DNA of 64,000 nt from Talinum fruticosum. Lineage: Eukaryota > Streptophyta > Magnoliopsida > Caryophyllales > Talinaceae. Every line of letters starts with the position of its first letter. The first letter of the stretch is position 1. A program made the translations under genes and the position numbers. The stretch lies in assembly GCA_021018815.1 (NCBI GenBank), contig JAITYX010000033.1, positions 1,488,001 to 1,552,000 on the forward strand, in the 5' to 3' direction. Under the pieces are notes generated by a model. That model saw nothing but the letters and a program-made list of their open reading frames with translations. It did no database searches and had not been told where the DNA came from. Shown here piece after piece: positions 45,001-58,700 of this stretch.

Positions 45001-48000
45001 ATAAAATGCAATGCAGTGATCTTCCCATCTGACTTGAATCCTACACTATAAGTGATTTTCATTGGATGCCTTCCTCCAGCCATTATCATATCAGTCTTGC
45101 GATTGAGATACATTCGAACAGGACGGCGAAGCCTGTGAGCTGCTAGTGCACAAGCTGTTGCAACCTACAAGGACACAAACACTTAGCCATGATTGTGGGA
45201 GGGCAGGGGGAACTAAAAGCTGGAAACTTCTGACCTGACACGATAACACCAACCGAACCCGGAAACACTAATCGAACTGATTTTGACCCCAAGTCGGCAC
45301 GAATTAACCATTTAGTGTGAGGACACGATGATCGCTATTTTTGAGTAAATCTAAGCTAATTTCAAGATCAATATAAAGTTGACCTGATTATTATATGGCT
45401 CATACTAGTATAACTTCCTCTGCTTCCTTAGTCAATGGTTTTTAAATCTATGGCCTAACAGAATCAATCTCTTTATAATTTTGCAATTCAGGGGTAAGTT
45501 GCTACATCCCGCTAACCCCCACCCTGCTTGGTGGCAGGACGTCAGGAATGTATTTGGAATTGGATTTCAGTTTTTGACCTGAACGGACCTGTTTTCCAAC
45601 TAACTCTTGGCCCCAAGAAAAAGAAGAAAACAAAAACCCCAGTATGGCTACAGATACTCACAGGCATAGCTCGTATTGCCTTTCCCCCAAAGCCACCACC
45701 AACCCTTCTTGTGATGACACGAACATTGTTAGCAGGAACCCCAAGGCATTTTGCAATAACGGAGTGTGCAAATTCCGGAGCCTGCATAGAACTATAGACT
45801 ACCATGCAATTATCTTCATCCGGAATAGCAAGTGCAGTTTGTGTCTCCAGATAGAAATAGTACTGTGATGGGAGTCTGATCTACATACATAATTAAAGAG
45901 AAAAACTAGTGATCAGAATACATTTTCATGAATCAATATATACTAGTTTTTCATTAACTCGTGACATTCACTTCTTTGAACCTGAATAGACTAGGGACGT
46001 ACCTCAGCTGAAAGAATTTTGTGATCAGCTTCTGTCATTCCCTCATTAAAGTCACCAACATATTTTGGATTAATAAAAGGAGGGATGTCAAAAAGCTTGA
46101 CCTCTCAACGGCATCTTCGACGGTTAAAATTGGAGGCTCTAGATTCTCGGTATCGTAGTCAACCACTGCAAGTGCTGCTGCAATATCTGCATGCTTCTGT
46201 GTATCTGCAACCTAATAATTCTCTCAAGTGACTAACTAAACTTCAACAAAATAGGAACCCAGGAAATAGTAAGATAGCAAGGATAAGATGTCTTCTGGCT
46301 TCTGCAGAGGGAAGACTTACAACTATTGCAATACGTTCACCGGCACATCTTGTAAGATCATCAGCAAACAGAGTTTCAGCCCCGAATATGGATGCGGCTC
46401 CTATGTTTTCTCCCCAGCCGGGATATCTTTATAGGAAAAAATGGCAGCAACTCCTTTTGGAAGCGACCCTGACTCAAAGCGCACTCCTTTAACCCTTGCC
46501 AATGGCTTTGTGCTATATACGAATGCTCCATAGAAACAGTCAGTTGGAGATGGAATGTCAGCAACATAAATGGCCTCACCTGTTAAACATATTTATGTAT
46601 CAAATTAGTGAATAAGAAAAAATGTCCTGCTCTCAGAATATAGCAATACTAGCTGACTGCATAAATAATCAGAAGAAACAATAGTATATAAGGAAAAATA
46701 ACAGTCTACAAGTACCAGTTGACACAAAGGATGCAAATATGGGATCCCTAGTATCCAATGAAGAGTAGAAGAGGAAGACTAAATATAACTCATGTCAAAA
46801 GTTGCTCAGAAAACTCAGGTGATGATTTTGCAAAATGATGATCAGTGCCAGGGTGTTCAAGAGAATCCATTAAATCCTCGAAATGCTTGATCATTCATGC
46901 AATGAAATAGTGTTATTCACAAATTTAAGCTAGGCCTTGAAACGTTCCAAAATAGGTCATATGCTCATATATAGCAAAGTGTCTAACAGCACCACATCAA
47001 TGTATTAAATATGAAAGTTCAACCAAGTATGATCACTGACCAGGCAAAGAAACAGATTAGAGATGACAATTAAAGGTTGAAACACACCAGAAGCCTGAAG
47101 AATAGCTCCAGTTTTTGTAATTGGCTCCCCAACAGGACGATGCTCACTGCCGGGTACGATCATCTGCTTTGCAGGTAATGTCAATGGCAGGCTATGACAG
47201 GTGTCTTGTCCAGTTCCAGACCGAGAATCAACGTATCCATTCAATCTGACACTAGAAAACTCAACACTAGTTTCACTCAACATCTGAAGAAACTCAAATA
47301 GAAATGCCTCCGCTAAGCTCCTCCTGTAAGAAGGATGTGAGATGCCATCTTCAGGAACAATAGTAGCTTGGACTAATTTCATAGTTTCTAGCAGAACTTC
47401 ATGGTCGATAGTTCTTCCAACTATAAGTTGTTCAATTTTTCTAGCCCTAATTGCATGCTTAGTTCCATAAGCACCAAAAGCCAACCGAACATTTTTCACC
47501 TTATAGCGATTAGTACCCTCACATGGACAAACGTCAGACAAGAAGGCAGCATTTAGGTACGGCAATGCATTCCCTAGAGGACGAGGTGCAGCTCTATAAG
47601 TTTCAAACACCAATTTAGAATGTGATTCTTGTTTCCATGTTGGAACCTTGACACTTGCAATTATACTTCTAGAATCAAGAGGAGGCCTTTCCAATAATTC
47701 CTCCAATGTAATAGTCTCCCATTCAGAGCCTGTTATAATCTCTACTAGCGCATCTACAGCAAGTAATACAGTAGCAATGTCAGAGGGAAAGCCACTCCTC
47801 TGAGCCATAGCTAAATTTCCCCCAATACTGGCTAAATTTCTGACAGATCCAGAAGCAATTTTCTCAAAATGATCAGCAATTTTCCTCAATAGCATCTTAG
47901 CATCATCATTCACTATGTCTTTGCCACTATCCTTCAGTTCTACAATGGCTTTGGTGATTGGCAAAGCTGCTCCAATTTGGACCCCTGCAGAATCCCTTTT

Positions 48001-49597
48001 AACCATTGAGAGCTCGGCAATGTTACTTAAATCTATATATGTGTCATAAGGTGCTAATTCCTTATAGTAACCGGAGCCTGTATTACTAACGACTATTTTT
48101 ACTCGGGTCATATCGTGGGCCCCTTTTAATTTTAGCAGGCCTTGGAGCTCCCCAATACTGACAGGGCTATACCAAGAAAATTTTTCAGAATCCAAAAGCT
48201 CAGTAGACTTCAACTCCTCCTTCAAGAACTCAGGAAATGTCAATACCTGACTGGGGTTATAAGATGACAACTTATTAATCTTCTCTTCTTTGCTCTCTCC
48301 CTTGTGCCAAAATGAATTTAAACCCAAATCCTCAATATCCACATCACCAGCAAAGCTTTTGCAGGCATCAACAATAGGTCGATAACCAGTGCATCGACAT
48401 AGATTTCCTGCAATAGCTTTTTCAGCTTCAGAAAAGCTGAGCTTGGAAAACCCAGGAGATGGTTCCGGCCTATTGCTCTTCTCAGCATTGACAAGGGCTG
48501 AGAAGAAAGAAACACACATTCCCGGGGTACAAAAGCCACACTGAGAGGCATGGAAGCCAGCAATTCTTTGGTGAATTGCATGAAAACCTTCTTTGGAATT
48601 TCCAAGACCTTCAGTTGTGGTGATGGAACAACCATTTACACTGCAAAGAAGTGTAAGACACGAATTTACTGTATAATCCTCCACCTGATCATGCACCGGG
48701 TCATACTTGGATAGCAGCACAACGCAAGCACCACAACCACCTGCCACCATTAAACGACAAAATAGCTACTTGAGCCATCTCAAACAGGTAACTATCAAGA
48801 TACATTCAGCACACAGATCGAACGAATGATGAATTCTTCTCTAATTCTGATTCCTTTTCTTTTGTTCTTTTTTTTTTTTCTAGTTTCCTGATTGATGCAC
48901 TATTCTTGCCCGTGTTATTGAAAGGAGAAAAACAATCTCCACATGTTTCACCAAGCATGGAGATATTTTGGCAGATTTTCAACACAAAAAGGACCTAAAG
49001 CAAAAAGGGTACATGAAAGAAGGCCGCCAGCCAGAGCCCCACAGAATCCAATTGCACTAAAAAAATCAGCCAATTTACTCAACAGGCAGAATAAAACTTC
49101 ATAATTTCCACTATGCATTTATTCATTCCACCCAAATATATCCAGAGTGACCCACTTCTCCATAAGTGTCAAAAGTTAAGCAATCATGTAGCATCAGATC
49201 AAAGGAGAAAGGGTGAAAAGACCAATGAGCAGACAATTAAACCACAAAGTGGAATCCAAACATTCCAAAGAACCAAAAAAAAAAACAAAATCAAAATTCA
49301 ATGCAAAGTACATCAAACAAGGATTAGCTGAAGCAAACCCAGTTTCACATCTGATAAAAATTTTAAGAAATTATACTTAATGATCTCAACTTATGAAGAA
49401 ATAACAGTTAAAGAGTAGAGTAGAGTAGAGTAGAAGTGACCTTCTCCACAACCAAGCTTGACACTCTTGAAACGGGTCTGAGAACGCAAGAACTCCAGCA
49501 AAGTGGATGATGGGTCGACAGAGGTAATCTCAAACCTCTCTCCATTAACAGCAAACACCAAATTCCCTCCTCCCATTTTTCTCTCTCTACCCTCCAT
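42091..49597 (-). CDS. AAO: Molybdo-flavin aldehyde oxidase (IAA/ABA-aldehyde type), 10 exons, frame gapped
   Basis: Exons: 49597-49441, 48740-47088, 46579-46321, 46211-46003, 45879-45662, 45164-44200, 43957-43862, 43527-43429, 43214-43026, 42320-42091. All have GT..AG borders. The 4075 coding bases lack five single bases, at about 46415, 46098, 45841, 44252 and 43201, each in a homopolymer. With them the length is 1360 codons including the stop, normal for plant aldehyde oxidases. Domains: two 2Fe-2S clusters (LGCGE..GCGAC; CGFCTPGM and CRCTGYRP), a FAD domain (about 230-420), and a molybdopterin domain with GGGFGGK, MRAPGELQGSYIAEA and GGIELGQGLWTKVKQM. The catalytic Glu lies in SGEPPLLLA; xanthine dehydrogenases have VGEPP there. 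It would oxidise aldehydes such as indole-3-acetaldehyde or abscisic aldehyde with O2 in the cytosol; which one cannot be told. It is a pseudogene only if the gaps are real. Confidence 0.9.
42705..43000 (-). mobile_element. SINE-like insertion in aldehyde oxidase intron 9
   Basis: The minus strand begins GGAGCTTAGTTGGTAAAGTC, like a tRNA 5' half with box A, and has GATTCAAAAC about 45 bases on as box B. It ends CCCCCTCCCCC followed by 18 A. Length about 295 bases. Confidence 0.55.
43720..43846 (-). mobile_element. SINE-like fragment in aldehyde oxidase intron 7
   Basis: The minus strand has CTTGGGGGTTCAAGTCCCG (box B type) and ends CCCCTCTCCCCC followed by an A-rich tail interrupted by one G. 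The 5' part is missing or diverged. Confidence 0.45.
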
Positions 49598-49655
49598 TGT
49601 TTATTTTTTTCCTTTTTCCCGAGGAACAAACTCAGAGAATTAAATCACTCATCAG

Positions 49656-49668
49656 TGTATATATAAAA
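49656..49668 (-). promoter_or_regulatory. Probable TATA box of the aldehyde oxidase gene
   Basis: Minus-strand CTTTTATATATACAC about 60-70 bases upstream of the start codon at 49597. Confidence 0.5.
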
Positions 49669-50012
49669 GCTCCCAGATGGAATACTCACTAAATTAAGGG
49701 GTAGACTGGAGAGAGAGAGAGAAGAAATGATATCATAATCATTAAATCAACGATAAAATGAATAAACCCTTTTCTGATTTCCTGTTTAATAAAGACTTGA
49801 AGAGGAAAAAATAATGTTTTTCTTCGTACTGGAGTTAGCCCCTTCAGTTCAGTGGTGTACTTAACTTGGTGCCGCTATTCTGTTGGATTATAGTTCAGAA
49901 GAAGAAGAGGAAGAAGGAGACGAAAACACAAGAAAAAAGAAAAACGAAATGAGTTCAGCGGGTAGTTAGTACATTAACGTGTCAAAATTTTCAATTTTGA
50001 TTGTCATTCTTA

Positions 50013-50018
<6 letters not shown>

Positions 50019-50073
<55 letters not shown>

Positions 50074-50074
50074 A
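50019..50074. repeat. (TA)n(TG)n microsatellite
   Basis: About 19 TA followed by 9 TG units, in the distal aldehyde oxidase promoter. Confidence 0.85.
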
Positions 50075-50124
50075 TTTGACAGGATAAGAATAAAATGTTA
50101 ATGAGCCAACATAATAGTTATCCT

Positions 50125-50372
50125 TTTTAGGTTGTGAGAAAATATTTAAAAAACACAAAAATTATGATAAAATTTTTGCTAAAAGACAAATTACTTTAAA
50201 TTTTTACTAAAAATTAAGGAAATCAATGAAAATAAAGAGGAGAAAAAAAGCAATTAATAAGGCAAAATTGGTACACTAGTCATTCAAATGCTATTAGGAT
50301 TGTAAACTGACATATATTGTGAAACAAAAACAATTAATTAAAGTGACAAATATTGTGAAACACAAACAATAA
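50125..50372. mobile_element. Decayed relative of the MITE at 31.6 kb
   Basis: The interior runs parallel to 31620-31830: TTAAAAGA/CTAAAAGAC, AATTAATAAGG.CA.AATT, TATTGTGAAAC near the right end. Clear inverted ends are not visible. Confidence 0.4.
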
Positions 50373-51019
50373 CTAATTACATTAATTCTTTTACAAGTAA
50401 AGTTCTCCTTAATTTTAAATAAAGATTGAAAATTTTCACTAGTGAGAACTCCCCTTCCCCCAAAACCTCGTTGGATTTAAATAGGTTATCTTACCCTCGG
50501 AAAATAATATTAATAGTTATCAAATGAGTTAGAAGAATTCAAATTTGTAATGATTTAGAACTATGTCCAACTAGTCATGTTGGTTGACTAGGTTTTTTTC
50601 TCTTTCATTATTAGTAAGTTTCAAAAAGTTAAAAAATTTTTGTACAATTGTAAGCTCAACAGATAACTTCAATAAGATAATCTTACTATCATTTTTGAGT
50701 TAAAATAATATAAACCTTCCAAAGTTACCTCCTCAAGACTCGAGCACTAAATCGAGAGACTGTAATAGTATAGTCCCATAATACGGAAGGGCTAGGCATA
50801 GAACCTGAAAAGCATCAACCTTGGGGAAATATGTCAAGATCAAGTACGATTTTAGAATTTGTAAGTTTTTATAGCATTGTTAGGTTAAAAATTAAAAGCA
50901 TTCATACTCTATTTTTAAATTTTGCTCTTTTTTTTATTTTTTATTTTCTCATCATATAAGTGTGAAACTGAGAGAGTTTCATGCCCTTGCGGACCAATAA
51001 AATATCTCTAATAATAAAA

Positions 51020-51160
51020 GTGTGTTATAGAGCAAAGAAGGCAATTGTCCAAGTTGTGGGTGATTATAAGGGGCAATTTGCCATCTTGAAAGATTATGCA
51101 GCTGAAGTTTTAAAAAAGAACCCAGGTAGCATAGTTAAGGTTGTCACCAAAAAAAAAAAA
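51020..51160 (+). pseudogene. MULE (Mutator-like) transposase fragment
   Basis: The plus strand reads VCYRAKKAIVQVVGDYKGQF then AILKDYAAEVLKKNPGS. This is the segment before the catalytic domain in plant MuDR-type transposases (C-x-R-A-K-K..., Y..L..Y..E(I/V)L..NPGS). It is cut off after KVVTKK by an A-run. No terminal repeats or catalytic residues are visible, so this is a remnant. Confidence 0.55.
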
Positions 51161-52796
51161 GAATGGTTAGAAAGAATTTTTTTGTGCCCTTTAATTTTTT
51201 TTTTTTTTTTTGGAACAGAAGTTCGGAATAATAATCAGAAAATAATTTTCCTACATCTAATCAGTTTAGCAAGAGTATGCGATGACTTAACAAGATATCT
51301 ATTAACCTTAACAATACAAATTGAACTGAAAAACGAAAATAAACAATTGATGCTTGCATAAATGGGCAAAATCTCCTTTTGTGCCCTAATTGATGCTCAA
51401 CTTTTTGTATGATTATTTATTGTGTGTTTCTCTAACCCAATTCAATCCCTTTTAGATGGCATATTCAACTTTATAATGGCGAGGGTTGGAGAAAAGTCTG
51501 ATTTTTATGCAAATTTTTTAATAAGAAGATTTGCTCCAAGAGTATAAAAAACTAGTTAAAGAAAAAAGAACAAATCTAGGTGATGAGGAGCATTTCCTAC
51601 ATGAGATCAAATTATGTGGTATTAATATCAAAGTTATAATCTAAACAATTACATGTGGGAATTTTCATATTATGTTCTTCGTGTATTTAAAATTAAATCA
51701 ATATAATATAAAAATAATTTTTTATTTAACAAGCAGGTAAGAGTACTATACTAATAGAGTGTTCATAAGTACATAACTTGAAATTGGACTAAGACAAACT
51801 CCTAACCAAACACGCTCAATATCTGTCGAAATAAACCTAACAAGACAACGGGTTGGCATATTCCCGGTCTCCCTTAATATGAGCCCAAGAACAAGAGGAA
51901 AAATTGCAACTAAAGAAAATTAAATGTACAAGTATTAAATCAAGTTAACTAAGATACGAAATTAACTTTAGCTTTTAAGCAAATGACAGTTTTTTCTTTT
52001 CATTTTGAAAAACATCAAATCAAATACATAACTTGAAAATTTTGAACACATTACTATGATGATGCAAACTATTCTCAAAACAAGTTTACAAATTTTAGAG
52101 TATGAAGTACCTTATTATATCTTTCAGAAAAAAAAAAAAAAAACCCTTATTATACTGCCCTAGTTCCAACAAAAAATGGCATCCACATGATTGGGATAGT
52201 TTTTCAAACATCCTTCTTCACTTCTCGTGTTGGATTCACTTCCACTAATTTTCAGATAACGCACAAATGTGAATATATTCTTTTCCTTTATGACAGGGAA
52301 TCAAGGGATTGGGGTAAGGGGTTCTCAAAGATGAACACACGAACTTTACATCTCTTGTTTTTTCTCAACATATTAGATATTCTACATTCTATACACAAAA
52401 TTATCTATCTACATACTGATTAATCTGATTCGGACTCAAACAAATGTCACAAATTTACATCAAGTCGTCAACAAAAGTTCTAATTTGGCCTCAAAATGCT
52501 TGTTTTCAGGACTTTGTAGACATGAACAAGCTACTTACAAGCATTTTGATTGCCGGTATTTGTAGATGACTTGCACGCGTAAAATGCACAAAAGTTTGCC
52601 GGTGTTGTTGGAAGAAAAGTTGGTCCCGTCATTGTGCTGCATTGTAGCTCTGGGTCATTGCTCTGAAGTTTTTCAAGGATGGCAAAAGCAGTTGAACTGA
52701 GGGATTCGTGACTGAGATTTCACATTAGCATGTTGCTGGATTCTACAATTGGAACTCCCAGTGGCATACATCACTTGCCCTGATCGACATGGCAGA

Positions 52797-55700
52797 TCAT
52801 TCTATCAAGGGATTGTAGTGGCAGATTTCATTGGCAAAAACTTCCGAGTAATACTCGTTGTAATTGAGGTAGCTCCAAAAATGGGAAAGACCGAACTTCC
52901 CATGCTTGGGAGACTTGAGATAATATTTGTGCAGTTCTTTCAGACTTTCATAGAGCTTTTCCTTTAGGGAATAAGCCTGCAAGTTAAAGAGAAAAGAAGC
53001 ACAATCAATTAGTCATTTCATCAATAGCTTCCAGGATTGGGTTTGCTTCGGTAGTGGATCAGTAAGGGATGAGGTTCGTTAATTAAATCTGCCAATTTCT
53101 TCTTAGGCATCCAGAAAGATTGCCGTACAATGACATCCCAAATCAGGAGCTTCTCTTCTTTCTCCTACTTCTTTTTCCTTTTCTTTTTTTTTTTTTTTGG
53201 GGGGATTGTTGAGTAATCCCAATTACTGATGATTTCATCTTCCCTCAATAAAAAGATCACAAGATTGTTTCAGTTTCCAGAGACGAACAGTCAAAAAGAA
53301 AGATAATTTGCCACGAGAGAAACTTCACCAAGGGGGACTTGCATTAAGCAATGTACATGACTTCTAATAGGGAGAGAATTTTAAAATTATGCACAATGAA
53401 TTCAACTCTAAATAATGCTAGGAAACCCTATTTTTCTCTTTATCCACCAATAAAAAGGAGGGAACTCACAAACAAGGTTGGAGAATTCAATTAATACATT
53501 TTAGTTGCCCTAAATCACCATGAAAGGTCCATAGATGACTGCAGTACCATTGTGATCATATGTATCATTCAAAACCATTTGATTTGTTCACTTTATGAGA
53601 AACTAAGGAATAGCCAAATGCACTGTGTCAGTATGTCTAACCAGCATTCTAACAGGCTCTACCATGTGTTCATGAGCTAACGTTCTGAAAAATATGTTTT
53701 TTTCCAAGAGGAAAACAATCTGTAAGCATCCCAAATGAAAGCACTAAGAATTGTCACAAAGAAAGACAAAAACTCGGGCATCTAGAACTTACAGATTATA
53801 TCTCCAATCACGGGATTTCTCACTCTCAATCCATTTTATAAATTATCAAGCCATTCTAGTATTAAAAATGTGACCCTTTTTTAATAGACAAAATTCAAAA
53901 CCTGAACACAGAAGATGTACCATGTACATTGTCAATGACCAGCAGAGAAGCCAAATAAGCAGTAATATAACTCTTATAACTCTTGCCTGAGAGATGTTGA
54001 TCTGCAAGGTGCTACCCACTGAATCCTGGTTGTCTGATCCAACATCTCCACTTCCTTTGAGAAGACATGATCTCAAATCCAGGGCACATTGCAAAATGCT
54101 TTGGATGTTGTTTGATATGGATCGTGTTTCGTCAGCTAGGAAGCATCTGTAAGCCAATGTCTCCAGTCATCTAAAAGTCACATATATATGGACAACTACC
54201 CAGGTAAACCCAATCCTTTCTTCTTAGGCATCCAGAAAGATTCAAAAGTCATGTCCCCAACTACCCTCACAGAGGAGAAAACAAGATGAAGGAAGAGGGA
54301 AAAGAGAGGCAAAATCTTAAGCTTAAAGTTCCACTTTCATATTCTTCTTCATCATCCTTTTTGGTGGATGGTGAAGGATGTTGGGTTGCATAAATTCAGT
54401 TGTCTCACATTTTTCACCTATGCTCACAAGACATAACAGCAATGACCATAGAGGCACAAAAGTTTCCCATAAAATTAATTTGAGTTCACCACAATGTGAA
54501 AGTCAGATAGCCAGTAGTCATTATGATCAATTGATAAATGGCTCCAAGACCATTTATCACGAAATAACAGCATTTTTATTATAATAAAGGTCCTTTTTGG
54601 AAGAAAGAACTAAAGAAAAAAAGAAGCCTTCAATCCCATTTGTGTAATATGCTTCCATGGATGAGTTGCAGAAATTATTTTGATAGGGAAGCATTTTCCT
54701 CCATCAAACATGAAAGAGAGACTCATTAGTATGATATCCACGAGACCACCATCCTATGACAACCTTGAACAGATGGCATCCAACTTAGACAAAAACCTTG
54801 GTATAGAATGCTTACTTCTTTGGCAAATAAATCAAACTTATAATGATAATTTATATATTTATTTGAAAAGAAAAAAGCAATAATAAACAAAAGCCTTAGT
54901 CTTTAGGAGTTTTCCTTAATTACTATGCATCAGCTAACAAGTCACACAGAACATCATAGTCCTTTCAAAAAAAAAAAAAAAGCCTTCATAGAGTAAGTAG
55001 AAACATCAAGCAGAAGTCAAGAGTAAATATTACAATTTCACAGAGAGTGTTTTTTTTCAGATTGTCCCAACAAGACGTCAGCATGAAGGCAGAATTACAT
55101 GTCAATCCGTGAGTGTGCTTATGTATCCATAATTAATTATCTATTATACTATTCGCTTAAAAGGCTTACTTGAAAATATTCTCACTGATATTTGTTTGTC
55201 TGACGTTCACTATGGCAATCAGGTTAATGAGGTTCAGGAATCTGATCATCAGTAGTTTTCTTTTTCTACTTTCAAATGACAATAGTTCAATTTCTCATGC
55301 CATGATAGCAGACTTACAGTGCAGGTGGAATATACATATTGCGCAAGCATGAGCATAAACATAGTACCAATGGGCAGATTTTTGGAAAGAGTTGAAGATT
55401 TGTTCAATTTTAAAATGGCCATTTATGTATTGCAAAAAGCCAAAAATATTATCTCCTGAAACCATTACAAGCATGAAACTTGCTTACATGTGCATTGAAT
55501 CCGTCAGGTAGGCCATGTGAACAGACTCGATATCCATCATATCTTTGACCTGAAACAATAAATCCAGCATGAGATAGATAATAAGACAGCAAAACCTGGT
55601 CTAGTTACAGCATATGTTAGACAACAATAAATTCAATCACAAGCAGGAAACTGTGCAACATCCATCATTTGCCCTTTTCACTCCATTATTTGCATTATTT

Positions 55701-58700
55701 TCATCATCTATTAGGCCACTGGCAAAGCCAACACAACTAAAGACCTGAAAACTGGCAAGCTGGAAAAGCTACTTTCTCACATACTTTGTCGATTTTTCTT
55801 TATTTACCTTAGTGCTAAGGGTGAACCATGCAGAAAATCGAGAAATGAAACTAATGACAAAAGAGCACAAAGAAGACCAAGTACTTCATGTACAGCATCC
55901 ATTGCTACCTAGTAAACTACGGCCATTAAATCTGAAGAAATAATCAATCTGCCTTACTTAACCCCCTTACACCATCATCGCACCTCTTTCGGATAAAAAC
56001 CCAGAAGTCACCCCCACATTTACAAGGGCTGTTGCCTTCATATTATACAACGGTGGTGTCTCCAAACTTCAGAGTGACTGATGAATTATAGGATTTGGAT
56101 CCAATGGCAACCTTGCTCGATAGAGGGCAGTAACAGACAGGTTTGTGTTATGAACTTTGACTCAAGTAGCTATGGATGGACCTACAGTTGTAGATTTAAG
56201 ATCCTGCAGATGATGAAATCATACACTAATGTTTCAAATCGACTTCCTTGCTTGATAGAAGGCAGTGATCGACAACCCCCCAAGCAAAGAGGACTAAGAG
56301 ATGTAGAAGTGCACATCAGCACTATACTTCAAGAAGATATAATGAGTGGAACAGTCTCAAAACCTCATGCTTAAGCGAGTAGTGGAATCTGCACCAGGAT
56401 ACATGAGATAACTGTGAAAGCACATACTGCTGCAATGCGAGTACAAAATGGTTAACTTGGTGCCTGAAACAAATCAGCGAACCAAAGTCAGAAATTTGTG
56501 AATGGTGGTTTGATTGACCTGGTCCCATGAGGTTGGGGGGGAATGGCCCAACTAAGTCCACCACTTATGGGAACACACTAAGTTGGGGATGGCTAGGGAA
56601 GACTGGGACGAGGGGTTAAGGGGGTAAAATATCTTCCTCTCTCATGCCCCTACAAGGTTTTGAACCCAGTAGGCCAGCACCTCCTTGATAGAAGATGGGC
56701 AAAGCTCCTTCGATGGTTAAGGTTCTTCAAGTGGAAAACAGAATTCCACTTACAGGTTAAACTTCTCAGTATATCATTCATAGAAAAGGGGAGATACTTC
56801 GGTAATTTTACAATACAGGCTTAAATCCAGATTGCAGAGCCACATGATATTTTTCATTCAGGTAGCATATGCAGACATAAAAGACTGGTCTTTTGATTCA
56901 GGTAACCAGTATTTTTCAGCTTCAAACTGTAGTGATCTTGGAACACATCCTCAGGATGGAAATTTAAGCTAATAAAGAAAGGTAGAAAAGGCTACTAGTT
57001 GGACCACAAAAGCATATTGTCAATTGACTTCATTACCTCAATTTTACTAGGTAATTGAAATTGCTCCTCCTCGATTGTTGATGTCGATTACTTTGACCAA
57101 ATACTTGCCTAAAGTCCTGCAAAGTGGCAATGAAAAGCAACCTATCCATCAGTGGTGAAGCATAGGCAAGAGGGAACTGGGCAGAAAAATGATGCCGGTT
57201 ACCCAATCTTAGGTTAAGATAGTCACATGAGAACCACAACTACTTCCTTAGCATCCCCAAATCCTTGCCAAAGAAAAGCCAATCAATAAGGAGAAAAGGA
57301 ATGAGGATCCCTCATTGTGCTATAAGGTATGTAATTTGTTCATGAATAGATTCCCAAGGGACATTTTAGACCTTCTATACTCTTGACAATTGAACAGAAT
57401 GTTTCATACCAGCAAGTCAGAGGTAATCAAAGGATGCTTTAAACTTTAAAGAGAAGGGAATAGGATACTTTTGGTAGAAAATTGGTGGGTTAGGAGGCCA
57501 GTTCATGACAGTTGGATTCCAGACCTCAAGGAAACCATGGATTTTAGACTGCCGGAGGGGGTGATGAGGACCCATGGGGAGGGGGTTGATCCTGATCAAC
57601 TTTTAAAATGCACACTATAATACACATGACCTGCCACAAAAATCGGCTAGAACCTCAACACACATATACCTTCAGCGAACACCAAACATCAGCTAAAGAC
57701 AGAACCGCAAGCTTGACTTGTATGAGAAAAGTGAATATATTAGCATATATTCTCAATGAACTTGGGGTCAAGATAATACTGACTGGCCAATCCACCCTGT
57801 AACCAAGCCCTATAAAATCGAAACAATGTACACCTGCAATTGCAGAACAGTTTACTATTCGTAAGGAAAGCAAATGTAACGGCTGCCCTGATGAGATATC
57901 AAGATCAGGGACATGGAAAACAGGGGAGGGGCAATTAAACAAATAACTAAGGTAAATAATTACCAACTGCTGCCGTAGAAAAAGGAGTCTTGTCCTGATC
58001 TTTCATATAAACATATAAGCAATCCTTATTGTGGTCTGTCTCACATGAAGACCTCTGGATTGATAACTCAAGTAGCCCCTGAATTGCTGGAATTTTTTAT
58101 CAGCCTCCGTAAAATACCATTTCTGCTTAATAGAGAAGAGAAAATAATGAGATACCACCACAAAGGCGAAGCAACCATTAACGTTGCATAATGAAAGAGA
58201 ATAGCCGAAGAAATTACATGATGCCAAAGAGATGTAATAAATAGATCTGCCCAGTCTCCCATTTCCATAAAATGATACCGTCGCAATGCCAGAAAATGCT
58301 CCTGCAAATCAAATCCTCCTTCTAGCATTTTGATACTCAACCTGCTCACATACATATATCTAATACAGTGAAGGAAATCCTCCAGCACCACATAATGATT
58401 TCTAAATGAACAACAGGCTTCTTTAAAGTTCATACTGACATTGATTAAACATCTTACTGAACATAACACCAAAATGTAACCAGACGCAGTAGCTACAAGC
58501 CTACAATAGGATGGGAACATATGAATCTTCGGTAATCTAAATTGTAAAGGATACTGCAGCATAATTTCCTGCAACAGGCATTTATCGATAATGAAATCAA
58601 GGGGTATCTGGAAATTAGCCTCATACTTATGCTCATGTTCATGCTCTTTAACAGCAGCATTGCCAAAAGTCGGTGAACCACAAAGCAAAGTTTGCCAGCT

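Larger units (their letters stand above)
49690..52780. other. Intergenic between GCP6 and aldehyde oxidase
   Basis: The right part of GCP6's 3' flank and the aldehyde oxidase promoter. It contains a (TA)n(TG)n tract at 50019-50074, a decayed MITE relative at 50125-50372 and a MULE fragment near 51.0 kb. Nothing else is recognisable. Confidence 0.5.

Noticed and set aside
47005..48750. A separate 581-residue xanthine dehydrogenase-like gene
   Set aside because: It is exon 2 of the aldehyde oxidase gene; splice sites at both ends connect it to the other exons in frame.
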